64,000 nt of DNA from an uncultured Treponema sp. (GTDB lineage Bacteria; Spirochaetota; Spirochaetia; Treponematales; Treponemataceae): positions 1 through 64,000 of the forward strand of contig CAMKEG010000001.1 of NCBI GenBank assembly GCA_946411505.1. Direction: 5' to 3'. The notes beneath the pieces are model-generated. The model was not told where the DNA came from. It saw nothing but the letters and a program-made list of their open reading frames with translations, and did not search any database. Shown one piece after another: positions 16,769 to 25,256 of the stretch (within the stretch, counting starts at the first letter, position 1; each line of letters opens with the position of its first letter). A program made the position numbers and the translations under genes.

Positions 16769-16859
16769 TTATGCGTCCGGTCAAGGCGCGCTGCGCTTAA
16801 AGCCTTGACTCGGCCGCTTTGCGGCGCGAGCGCGATTGTCGCGCCGCAATCTCTCATTA
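16761..16859 (+). repeat. 88-bp two-hairpin element flanked by copies of the tRNA-Arg 3' end
   Basis: ATCTCTCATTA occurs at 16761-16771, including the tRNA 3' acceptor strand, and again at 16849-16859. Between the copies lie two hairpins: CCGGTCAAGGC with GCCTTGACTCGG (777-787 with 802-813, one bulged T) and a perfect 9-bp stem GCGGCGCGA/TCGCGCCGC (16821-16829 with 16839-16847). The arrangement resembles a small element inserted at a tRNA 3' end with duplication of the target. Confidence 0.65.
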
Positions 16860-16888
16860 AAAAAGGCTGCCGCAGGGCAGCCTTTTTT
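16859..16888. terminator. Bidirectional intrinsic terminator
   Basis: AAAAAAGGCTGCC pairs with GGCAGCCTTTTTT around a short GCAG loop. It works on both strands: for the tRNA-Arg transcript from the left and for the HEAT-repeat gene from the right. Confidence 0.9.
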
Positions 16889-16907
16889 GTCTGTTGTTTT
16901 GTCGCTT

Positions 16908-17612
16908 TTAGCGCTCGTTCTTTTTGCTGTTCTCTTCGCCGCGAAGGTTGTTCAAAACCTCTTTGGCGCGGTTGCGGACAGGCTTGGCCAAGCGGTAGTC
17001 AACCGCGATTCTCTGCAAAGAAGAAAGAATCGGCTTTTTGTCCTTTGTCTTGGGAGCCAGCTTCTCGTAGGCGTTGACGATTTCAAGCGCCAAAGAGCTG
17101 GTCGGGTTCAAAGTCTCAAAGCGGTCGGAGTAGAAGGCGATTGTGTTTGTGGTCTCGTCGTTGTCGTTGAAGCCTATTTCTCCAAGGGAGTTGATGGCGG
17201 CCGAAAGGACCATAGGCTCGTTGTCGGCCTTTACGATTTTGTTGAGGCTCTTGGCGGCTTCGGGAGTTCCGACTTTGCCAAGAATGCGGCAGGCCTCGCG
17301 GCGGACTTCGGGGAAGTTGTTGCTCACGCGGCCCTTTGTGCGGCTTTGCGTGTTGGTTCCTTCTCCGGCCAAGTGGTCAAGCGAGACCATCATGTCGGGG
17401 GAAACTTTTCCGTTGTTGGCGGCTTCCTCCAAGAACTGCAACGCCATCAGCTTGTTTTCAAGCTCGTCGGAATTAGAAAGCTCCTGGACGACCACGTCCT
17501 CCATCGAGCTCATGTATTCGCCTTCTACAGTTGATTCCTCTTCCTCGGCGAAAGCGGCCCAAGACAAAAGAGTGGCTGCGGCCAGAAGAGTGGCAATTTT
17601 CTTAATTTTCAT
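16908..17612 (-). CDS. Exported HEAT-repeat protein
   Basis: A 234-residue protein with a signal peptide (MKIKKIATLLAAATLLSWAAFA) and then an acidic mature start (EEEEST), so periplasmic. Residues about 45-215 form HEAT-like alpha-helical repeats, for example FPEVRREACRILGKVGTPEAAKSL and MVLSAAINSLGEIG. Such repeats usually mediate protein-protein contacts; there is no catalytic motif. A TAGGAG Shine-Dalgarno and a clear promoter lie upstream, and a strong terminator lies after the stop, so this is a monocistronic unit. The specific role is unknown. Confidence 0.82.
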   Translation of the reverse strand: MKIKKIATLLAAATLLSWAAFAEEEESTVEGEYMSSMEDVVVQELSNSDELENKLMALQFLEEAANNGKVSPDMMVSLDHLAGEGTNTQSRTKGRVSNNFPEVRREACRILGKVGTPEAAKSLNKIVKADNEPMVLSAAINSLGEIGFNDNDETTNTIAFYSDRFETLNPTSSLALEIVNAYEKLAPKTKDKKPILSSLQRIAVDYRLAKPVRNRAKEVLNNLRGEENSKKNER

Positions 17613-17636
17613 AAGCGCTCCTATAAATATTCCTAT

Positions 17637-17665
17637 ATAGTATCGGCAAAAAATAAATAAATCAA
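17637..17665 (-). promoter_or_regulatory. Promoter of the HEAT-repeat gene
   Basis: On the minus strand TTGATT (17665-17660), a 17-bp spacer, TACTAT (17642-17637), then TAGGAG and ATG at 17612. Confidence 0.7.
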
Positions 17666-17676
17666 TATATTTTTAG

Positions 17677-18234
17677 TTACAGTTGGGGAAGCTCCACCTT
17701 CCAGTCGCCGTTTTCCTTGACAAAGTTGTAGTAAACGGTGATTTTGGTCTTGTCGTCTTCGGTCTTGGTCACTTGGACGGCCTTGACAGATTCCGCCGAA
17801 TTGTAACGGATCTCGTCTATTTGGCGGCCCTTTCTTGAAGGAATGAAAACGTAGTTGAAGTAGTCGCCCAAATTCTTTAGCTTCACTCCCTTCAGCTCCT
17901 TGGGAAGCTTTTCGGAAGCCTTGGCCAATGTGTAGTTGTCGGACCAATATTTCTTTGAGTCCGCGGCGATGTAGTTGAGCCAAGAGCTGTAGTCCTTCTT
18001 TGACATTATGTTGTTTAGCTCCGCTATCTTTTTCATGATGGCGGCTTTGTCCGCGTTGAAAGTTTCCTTAGAGACCGCGCTGCCTTCAATCTTGTTGATT
18101 GAGCGCTGGTATTCCAAGTCGTCCTCTGTGGGCTCTTGAACAGCGGCCGGAGCCTCTTGCTTTGTGGACTCGCATGAAATCAGCGAAAGCGCCAACGCCG
18201 CCGAGGCCAAAAATATAATCGCGTTTTTCTTCAT
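17677..18234 (-). CDS. Small lipoprotein of unknown function
   Basis: I start it at MKKNAIIFLASAALALSLISC (residue 54 of the ORF), which gives a standard signal peptide with lipobox SLISC and a 185-residue product. The mature part is charged and helical with no motif I recognise. It ends in a small mixed-beta region (RQIDEIRYNSAESVKAVQV ... KITVYYNFVKENGDWKVELP) of the kind seen in NTF2-like or DUF4878-like lipoproteins; that resemblance is tentative. A well-formed promoter places +1 on the ATG, so the mRNA is probably leaderless. It is divergent from the giant beta-helix gene. Confidence 0.75.
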   Translation of the reverse strand: MKKNAIIFLASAALALSLISCESTKQEAPAAVQEPTEDDLEYQRSINKIEGSAVSKETFNADKAAIMKKIAELNNIMSKKDYSSWLNYIAADSKKYWSDNYTLAKASEKLPKELKGVKLKNLGDYFNYVFIPSRKGRQIDEIRYNSAESVKAVQVTKTEDDKTKITVYYNFVKENGDWKVELPQL

Positions 18235-18241
18235 AAGGAAC

Positions 18242-18270
18242 ATTATACAGCGCCTTGTCTTAAAAATCAA
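18242..18270 (-). promoter_or_regulatory. Leaderless promoter of the small lipoprotein gene
   Basis: On the minus strand TTGATT (18270-18265), exactly 17 bp, then TATAAT (18247-18242). The ATG begins eight bases after the -10 (A at 18234), so transcription should start at or one base before the start codon. No Shine-Dalgarno is present. Confidence 0.7.
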
Positions 18271-18367
18271 GATGCGCGCCGCAAAAAAAACGGCTTGCGC
18301 CCGCGCCGCTTCAAATCGCGCGGAACTCTTGACATTTTCTATAATAAGGTGGAAAATAGCGGTATTT

Positions 18368-21300
18368 ATGATAAAAAGTTTAAAGTTGAACAATGTCTAT
18401 GCCTATTTATGTTTGGCCTGCGCCCAAAATAAATTATTTTCCCGAGCGGCGATTTTGCTCGCGGCGCTTTTTTTCTCTCTGTCAATTTTTTCATGCGACA
18501 ATTCCTCTAGCGACAACATGGCTCTTTTTGCGGCGCCAACGCCCGCGCAGCCTGCCGCGACCGTAAACGAAAACGGAAAACAAATGGTTTCCTTTTCAGG
18601 CTGCCTGGGGGGAGCGGCGGGCGCCTTTCCCGCGCGAATGTCGGCGCAAGTTTCCGCGCTGCTTGACGGCGGACAAAGCGACGGCCTTTCCATGAGCGCC
18701 GCGCCTACGCTTGACACGGAAGCGGGCGGCGGCTACGAAATGTTCGCCACGGCCACGGCGGAAGGCGTGCCTGCCGTTGAAGGAGTCTTTGGAACGACCG
18801 CCGCCGACAAGCGCTTCTTTAGCATGAGCCTTGAGGTTGGAAAGACTTGGAGCGTTGTTTGCGGAATCCGGGCCGCGGGCGGCGGCTCCGTCATGGAGGA
18901 CTCTTTCGACTTTGAGGCCAAAATAACTTCCCCGGTCCTTTCTCACACATTCAACCTTACGCCCAAAAAAGACGGAAGCGGCTCCGTGGCCCTTTCCGTT
19001 ACGGCGGATTCAACAGTGGACAAAGCCGTGGCCCTGTGCTTTGACGAAGCCTGGATGCAGGCGGCGCCTGAGGGCGCGGAAAAGGCGCTTGACTTGACCT
19101 CTACCGCCGCGCTGAGCGTGGGCTCGTTAAAGAGCGGCTCTTATGAAGTTAGCCTTAACTTTTTTAAGGACGACGGAAGCGGCGGCCGCGTCTTCTTGTA
19201 TTCTGTTTTGCAGACCATAAACGTCTTTGACAACGCCGCCACCGACATGTGGATTTCTTCTGCCGGCGAGGGAAAAATCCAGACGGCCGCGGACGGAAAG
19301 ACTTCGCTTGTCGTTGACGGCTCGGAAATAATGGCCTCCGCGCGAACGATTTTTTACGTAAGCGACGCGGCTGGAGCGGCGGCCTTGAGAGTTTCCGTCC
19401 CCAGCGACTCCAACAGCGGAAGCGCCTACGAGCCGCTTGAAAGCCTTGAGCGCGTGGCGCAAATAATCTCCGCCGCCGGAAATTCCGCCAACAAAAAAGA
19501 GTATAAAATTTTTATAAACGGAAATGTTCCCTGCAACGCAAGCTTGGACTCAAGCCTAGACGCGGTGGCCTCCGGAATAACGATAACGGGCCTTGGCGCG
19601 TCCGGCTCTTCCGACGCGCTGCAAGGAAACGGTTCAAATAGCGTCGTGACGCTTGCGACAAAGGCTCCCGTCACGATAAAGAATTTAAGCGTTACAGGCG
19701 GCGGCGGCTCCAGCGGCGCGGGCGTCAACATTGCCGCAAGCGGGGCGCGTCTTGTCTTGGCGAGCGGCGCCAAAGTTGTTGGAAACACGGCGGCTTCCTC
19801 CGGCGGCGGCGTGAGCGTTTGCGCCGGAGCGGAGCTTGACATGCTGGCCGGCTCCGAAATCAGCGCGAACGTATGCGATGGAAGCGGCGCCGGCGGAGTT
19901 CAAAACCACGGAACTTTTAAAATGTCCGGCGGAACCATCGAAAACAACAAGGCCAACTATGTTGGAGCCGTCTTTGTTGAAGAAGGCTCTATTTTTGAAA
20001 TAAGCGGCTCCGCCTCAATTCCTTACGGGGCGTTGGACTCAAGCGGAAATCTTGTGACGGGCGAAGGAAAGAACGACGTTTTTCTTTCCGCGATTACTGG
20101 CGGCGGCGGAGCCGTTGAAACAATCACCGTGGCGGGAAACCTTTACGCAAGCGGCTCTGTGGCGACAATCCACGCCAAGGACTGGCCGCGCGGAAAGCAA
20201 GTCTTGGTCGCCGGAGGAAGCGTGTCCTCGCTGTCTGACGACATCTTGGAAAAGTTTGACTTTACCGACACGGACTTTCATGTAAACATAAACAAAAGCG
20301 ACGCGCGGCAGGGCCTTCTTGCCGGAGACATTTACGTGGCAGGAAGCGGCTACCGCCATTGCCTTGCCGCCGGAAGCGACGCGGACGGAGTTGCCGGAAC
20401 AAAGAACGCGCCGTTCGCTTCTATAAGTTACGCCGCGTCAAAGATTTTGGACGGCGGAAAGAACACGATTCTTGTGGACGGAAGCCTGGGCGCCCAAGAA
20501 ATCACAAGCGGCCTTCTCGCGGCCAACTGTTCCGAGCTTACGATAAAAGGCTGGAGCGACGCCACGCATCCAGCGCTTGGCGACGACGGCCTTCCTGTAA
20601 ACAAACTCGACGCTGGCGGAAGCGGAAGCGTCTTTACTACGCAAAGCGCCGTTCCAATTGTAATGGAAAACCTTATGATTACCCGCGGAAACAACACTGT
20701 CGGCGACGGAAAAGGCGGCGGCATTTACGTGGCCGGCGGAGCGGACGTTACGCTAAAGGCGGGCGCTGTGGTCGCGGGCAACACGGCTAAAAAAGGCGGC
20801 GGCGTTTATGTTGACGGAAGCTTTACCCTTGACGGAGGAACGATAGGCGACGCAAGCAAGACTGAACACGCGACGCGCCTTGGATATTCAAATAACGCCA
20901 CTGACACTTATTCTTTTGGCGGAGGCATTTTCTTTTCCAACACAGGAAAAGTGAACATAAAAAGCGGCGTCATCGCATATAACTTTGCCTTTAGAGGCGG
21001 CGGAATAGCAAGCGAATACACCGCATACAGCCCGGACTCGCAGTTGACAATTGAGGGCGGCGAAATACGCCATAATTGCAGCTATTCGGAAAATGGAAAT
21101 CTTGGAAATAATTCTTTTGGCGGCGGAGTTTTTGTAAACGGCTCCAAATTTTCTTTTACGGGCGGAGAAATCTACGAAAATTATGGATGTGATGGCGGCG
21201 GAGGACTCTTCCTGCAAAACGCAAGCGGCGCTTCAATGTCTGGCGGAAGCATTCATGACAATGCGTATACCGACGGGCTCGGCTGCATGAAACGCGCCAC

Positions 21301-24300
21301 AGACCTTTTGCTGTGGGACAACGCTGTTTTGAACATGAGCGGCGGAAAGATTTATTCCGCCAGTCAAAAGGAGCGCGGCGTCATCATTTGGAACGCGACG
21401 GACTCGCTGAGCATGAGCGGAAGCGCTTTTATAAGCCAAAACACGCCGGTCTTGCTTGGCGAGCCTGGCGGCAGCGTCAACACTTGCATAACAGTCGCGG
21501 GCGCTCTAACCCAGCCCGACCCGGACGACGAGAACGTCAAGAACGCCTACATTGTTCCTCTCCAGTGGACGCGCGGCCTGCAAGTTTTAAACGCGAGCGC
21601 CTCCATTCCCGCAGCGGAGCGGACAGCCCTTATCGCCGCAAACATAGGCCGCTTTGGGACGGTTGACGAAGAATTTGACGTAAAGGCAAAGGGCGCCGCG
21701 GGCTTCATAAGCGCGCCGATTTGCGTGGCGGCCTCGAACGGCACCCGAAGGTCTCCGGTCAACGAGGGCGCTTTGGGCCAAAAAGATTGGGGCGCGCCAA
21801 GCGAGCTGGACAGCGCTCGCGGAACCAGAAGCGAGCCTTTTGCCAAGATGAGCCAAGCCGTGGCGCAAATGACAGACAATACCGCTCCCTACGAGATTCT
21901 TATAAACGGAACTATAAAAGGCTACGACTACGCCCACGCGGAATTTGACGGCGCGAAAGTTGGCGACGTGACAATCAGGGGCGTGAACGGCGACAACTCC
22001 ATCGACGTTCTTGACGTTGACAAACTTGGCGCGGGCAACACGTCCAAATCTATAGCCCTTCAGTTTAGCGGAACTGGCGCGGCAAGCAAGATGTCCGCGA
22101 CAATCCAAAACCTAAAGATAACCGGCGCCAACAATCTGGGCGGCGGCGACTCTTATCCTCACGGCGGCGGAATCTACGCGCATTATGCCAATATAAGCCT
22201 TGGAAAAGGCGTCTTGATTACCGGGAACAAGGCCTATTATGGCGGCGGCGTTTACCTTGACGGCAGCAATCTTTTTGTTTACGCCGACGCGCGCATAGGC
22301 CAAGACGCAAGCGGAACCGCGACAGGCGAGAGCGATTGTTCCAACTACGCGTCCAGCGAAGGCGGCGGCATTTATTGCGCTGGCGGCGACGTTTACCTTG
22401 GCTACAAGGAAGACAAGACTGTGGCCGCTGGCGACGACGCGTGGACTGGCGGAATTTACCGCAACTGCTCATACGGCGGCGGTGGAATTCGAATTGGCAA
22501 TGGAAGCCAAATCCAAATTGCGGCTGGAAACATAAGCCGCAATTTGGCAACTAAAGAAGGCGGCGGCATTTACATACAGTCGGGAGAAAACAACGCCGTT
22601 ATATCAGGCGGAAAAATAGAAGAAAACCAATCCAAGGCGACAGGACTTTATGAGGGTGGCGGAGGCATTTGCAATTTGGGTTCTCTTGTCGTAAAAGATG
22701 ACGCTGAAATCTTGGGCAACAAAGCCAATAAGGGCGGCGGCGTTTATAACGGCTACTCCGGAGGCGCACTTTTTGTTCTAGGCGGAAAAATCCATGACAA
22801 CACGGCGGATACCTCGGGCGGCGCCGTGTGCCATATAGCTGGAACGTTCAGCATGGGCGGAACGGCCTGGATTCCCTACGGAGTGACAACTAGCGGCGGC
22901 GGAACGACAACTACAGCCACGGGCGCGGGCAAAAACGACGTTTTCATTTGGGATGAAAAATATATCACGATAGCCAGCGCTCTTTCTTTGCCAACAGGCG
23001 CAAGCGGCGCCAACGCCACAATCACGCCGTACCAATGGAAGCGCGGAACTGTAATCGCAAAGGGCAAGGACGGCGGCGTTATTCCGTCAGGAGGCAACGG
23101 CGGTATCGCGCTTGCGGCCGAGAGCGCCTTAGACCGGTGGAGGATGTATCTTTCCAGCGACAAAAAGAAAATAAAAATAATGGCTCCGATTTGCGTGGCT
23201 CCCGCCGATTATTCCGAAACGCCGGGCTCAAATTCCAACATCGGAACATACTCAAAGCCCTACGCGACTGTGACGAAGGCTTTGACGGATTTGAACGACC
23301 CCGAAGTGGACTACGAGATTTACATAAAGGGAACAATCATCGACCATGTGACTATAGACCAAACAACGACGGAAAACGCAAAAAGCCTTACCCTTGAAGG
23401 CTACAATTACAGCACGCTTGGTTCTTCTGCGAACGACACCTTGTCCGGCGGCTGCGACGCGGACACGGCATGGGAGGCTACTGGCATCGGCAGAACGCTT
23501 GGCATAATGGGCGACGTTCCTGTGACGATTAAGGGGTTGATGATTACAGGCGGAAAAGACAGCAACAACGGCGGCGGAATCTTTGTAGGAAGCGGCGCCA
23601 ATTTGACCTTGAGCTACTTTACCCGCGTTAAGGAAAACTACTCCGCGGCGAACGGCGCCGGCGTTTATGTGAACGCAGGCGGAACATTGAACGTCAAAAA
23701 AAATGTCACGGTCAAGGACAACAAAATGATTGACGCCAGTACGGGAGCGCAAACAAACAGCAACGTGTTCCTTTCCAGCGGAAAAGTCATAAACATCCTA
23801 GATAGCCTTAAAGGCTTAGGCTCGGAAGGCGATTCCGAAATATGGGTGTCCACAGAGGACCAGCCTACGATAAGCGGCTCGACCGTATACACGGTGACCA
23901 TAACGTATAACTACAGCTACGCAAACAGCGACCATCCAAGCAAATTCTTTACAAGCGACCAAAATTACGGATTTGCTTCTTGGAACGGTGATGACGAGGC
24001 CGAGTTGGGCGTTCACGGCGGCGGCATCAGCATAGAGGACATGTACAAGGATGTGGCGCTTAGCCTCGACAAGACTTGGGCGCAAAAGGGAGGCGACGAC
24101 AAGATTACTGCAGGCGGAACGGTTGGCGGCCAGCCTATGGACTTTGACGACGACACAAGCGAAAACTACACGACCCTTGCATTTGACGTTAAAACACACG
24201 GAGAGTCTGCCGCCGGATATTATTCAAAAGTCGGAAACAACGCCGTCAAGTTTAGCGGCTCCAAGGGCAAGCTTCCCGCAGGCGACTACGTTTTGCTTGT

Positions 24301-25243
24301 CACTGGCGTTCATGGCGGAAAGACCTACAGCGCGAGCTTTGACATAAGGATTATGGAAAACGCGACCGTTCCGGACGGCTATGTCATGACCGGCGGCGAA
24401 ACGGTCACGGGCGCTGTTGGAACGGAGTCTCCTTCCAATGTGTTCATAGCCGGACGAAGCGTGGCGATTCCCGTCATCATCGCGTGCGACCACGAGGTCA
24501 CTCAAAGCGAATACGAAAAGTATTGCTGTTACGACGGAACCAATCGTCCTGATGAAGTGACGGGCAAGGGAGAAAACTATCCTGTCTACTATGTAAACTG
24601 GTGCGACGCGATTGTTTACTGCAACCTAAAAAGCCTTGCCGACGGACTAACGCCTGTTTACAGCATTGACGGAGTGACAAACCCGCTAAACTGGAAGACA
24701 AGCGGCAACGTGACTGAGGGAACCGGCGACGAGGCCGGAAAATACTATGTTCCCGGGGCCATGTCCACCGCCGTCCAAAACAAATGGAAAAACATAGTCT
24801 TTGACCAAAGCGCGGACGGCTGGCGCCTCCCCACCGAGGTTGAATGGGAATACCTTGCCCGCGCGGCCAACAAAGAGGATTATGGTTACAGCGGAAGCGA
24901 CACTGTCAACGACGTCGCTTGGTGGTCCGGAAACAGCGCGGTAGACGGCGTGAAGAAAACTCATGAAGTCAAGACGAACAAAACTGGCGTAGACTGCTTC
25001 AACAGCCTTGGCATTTACGACATGAGCGGAAACGTCTTCGAATTATGCTGGGACTGGAGAGCCGCGTCGATATCAGCCGATACTAAGTACACCGGCCCCG
25101 ACAGCGGCTCTGAAAAAGTTCGACGCGGCGGCTCTTACGCTGAAGCAAACTCATACTCTAGCGTTTCAAATCGAGATAGGTCATTGCTTCTGTATGTACC
25201 GAATGAACAGACGGGCTTCCGCGTGGTCCGCACAGTTCGCTAG
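18368..25243 (+). CDS. Giant beta-helix surface lipoprotein with C-terminal FGE/C-type-lectin-like domain
   Basis: 2291 residues from MIKSLKLNN, the only in-frame Met ahead of the signal peptide. The lipobox is SLSIFSC. After an N-terminal beta-rich region come four tandem modules starting near residues 325, 660, 1115 and 1605. Each opens with a strand such as YEILINGTI or YEIYIKGTI, continues through 'VTIKNL' and 'GGG[IV][YF]' turns, and is rich in GGxI and N-x-A repeats like chlamydial Pmp beta-helices. Residues about 2005-2291 are an FGE-sulfatase fold: VTQSEYEKYC, GWRLPTEVEWEYLARA, GIYDMSGNVFELCWDW, RRGGSY, GFRVVR. The two Cys of active formylglycine-generating enzyme are replaced (GGSYAEANSYSS), so it is likely a binding domain. 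Adhesion is inferred. Thirteen bases separate it from a second beta-helix lipoprotein gene. Confidence 0.85.
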   Translation: MIKSLKLNNVYAYLCLACAQNKLFSRAAILLAALFFSLSIFSCDNSSSDNMALFAAPTPAQPAATVNENGKQMVSFSGCLGGAAGAFPARMSAQVSALLDGGQSDGLSMSAAPTLDTEAGGGYEMFATATAEGVPAVEGVFGTTAADKRFFSMSLEVGKTWSVVCGIRAAGGGSVMEDSFDFEAKITSPVLSHTFNLTPKKDGSGSVALSVTADSTVDKAVALCFDEAWMQAAPEGAEKALDLTSTAALSVGSLKSGSYEVSLNFFKDDGSGGRVFLYSVLQTINVFDNAATDMWISSAGEGKIQTAADGKTSLVVDGSEIMASARTIFYVSDAAGAAALRVSVPSDSNSGSAYEPLESLERVAQIISAAGNSANKKEYKIFINGNVPCNASLDSSLDAVASGITITGLGASGSSDALQGNGSNSVVTLATKAPVTIKNLSVTGGGGSSGAGVNIAASGARLVLASGAKVVGNTAASSGGGVSVCAGAELDMLAGSEISANVCDGSGAGGVQNHGTFKMSGGTIENNKANYVGAVFVEEGSIFEISGSASIPYGALDSSGNLVTGEGKNDVFLSAITGGGGAVETITVAGNLYASGSVATIHAKDWPRGKQVLVAGGSVSSLSDDILEKFDFTDTDFHVNINKSDARQGLLAGDIYVAGSGYRHCLAAGSDADGVAGTKNAPFASISYAASKILDGGKNTILVDGSLGAQEITSGLLAANCSELTIKGWSDATHPALGDDGLPVNKLDAGGSGSVFTTQSAVPIVMENLMITRGNNTVGDGKGGGIYVAGGADVTLKAGAVVAGNTAKKGGGVYVDGSFTLDGGTIGDASKTEHATRLGYSNNATDTYSFGGGIFFSNTGKVNIKSGVIAYNFAFRGGGIASEYTAYSPDSQLTIEGGEIRHNCSYSENGNLGNNSFGGGVFVNGSKFSFTGGEIYENYGCDGGGGLFLQNASGASMSGGSIHDNAYTDGLGCMKRATDLLLWDNAVLNMSGGKIYSASQKERGVIIWNATDSLSMSGSAFISQNTPVLLGEPGGSVNTCITVAGALTQPDPDDENVKNAYIVPLQWTRGLQVLNASASIPAAERTALIAANIGRFGTVDEEFDVKAKGAAGFISAPICVAASNGTRRSPVNEGALGQKDWGAPSELDSARGTRSEPFAKMSQAVAQMTDNTAPYEILINGTIKGYDYAHAEFDGAKVGDVTIRGVNGDNSIDVLDVDKLGAGNTSKSIALQFSGTGAASKMSATIQNLKITGANNLGGGDSYPHGGGIYAHYANISLGKGVLITGNKAYYGGGVYLDGSNLFVYADARIGQDASGTATGESDCSNYASSEGGGIYCAGGDVYLGYKEDKTVAAGDDAWTGGIYRNCSYGGGGIRIGNGSQIQIAAGNISRNLATKEGGGIYIQSGENNAVISGGKIEENQSKATGLYEGGGGICNLGSLVVKDDAEILGNKANKGGGVYNGYSGGALFVLGGKIHDNTADTSGGAVCHIAGTFSMGGTAWIPYGVTTSGGGTTTTATGAGKNDVFIWDEKYITIASALSLPTGASGANATITPYQWKRGTVIAKGKDGGVIPSGGNGGIALAAESALDRWRMYLSSDKKKIKIMAPICVAPADYSETPGSNSNIGTYSKPYATVTKALTDLNDPEVDYEIYIKGTIIDHVTIDQTTTENAKSLTLEGYNYSTLGSSANDTLSGGCDADTAWEATGIGRTLGIMGDVPVTIKGLMITGGKDSNNGGGIFVGSGANLTLSYFTRVKENYSAANGAGVYVNAGGTLNVKKNVTVKDNKMIDASTGAQTNSNVFLSSGKVINILDSLKGLGSEGDSEIWVSTEDQPTISGSTVYTVTITYNYSYANSDHPSKFFTSDQNYGFASWNGDDEAELGVHGGGISIEDMYKDVALSLDKTWAQKGGDDKITAGGTVGGQPMDFDDDTSENYTTLAFDVKTHGESAAGYYSKVGNNAVKFSGSKGKLPAGDYVLLVTGVHGGKTYSASFDIRIMENATVPDGYVMTGGETVTGAVGTESPSNVFIAGRSVAIPVIIACDHEVTQSEYEKYCCYDGTNRPDEVTGKGENYPVYYVNWCDAIVYCNLKSLADGLTPVYSIDGVTNPLNWKTSGNVTEGTGDEAGKYYVPGAMSTAVQNKWKNIVFDQSADGWRLPTEVEWEYLARAANKEDYGYSGSDTVNDVAWWSGNSAVDGVKKTHEVKTNKTGVDCFNSLGIYDMSGNVFELCWDWRAASISADTKYTGPDSGSEKVRRGGSYAEANSYSSVSNRDRSLLLYVPNEQTGFRVVRTVR

Positions 25244-25256
25244 CAGGAAGGGGGGA

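Noticed and set aside
18329-18345. TTGACA and TATAAT just upstream of the giant beta-helix gene
   Set aside because: Only five bases separate them, so they cannot be the -35 and -10 of one promoter. The true promoter of this gene is not clear to me.
20359-20790. ORFs of 100-170 residues in other frames across 18,000-28,700, for example 20359-20790 and 23252-23752
   Set aside because: They are Arg/Gly-rich shadows created by the repetitive G+C-rich codons of the beta-helix genes.
22336-23200. CRISPR-like periodicity in the beta-helix gene
   Set aside because: The recurring GGCGGCGG words encode Gly-rich turns in one long open frame; repeats are not identical and spacers are not unique. No CRISPR array or cas gene is present.
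24380-25243. Active formylglycine-generating enzyme
   Set aside because: The catalytic Cys positions after RRGGSY are Ala and Ser, and the domain is part of a surface lipoprotein rather than a cytoplasmic maturase; a binding role is more likely.
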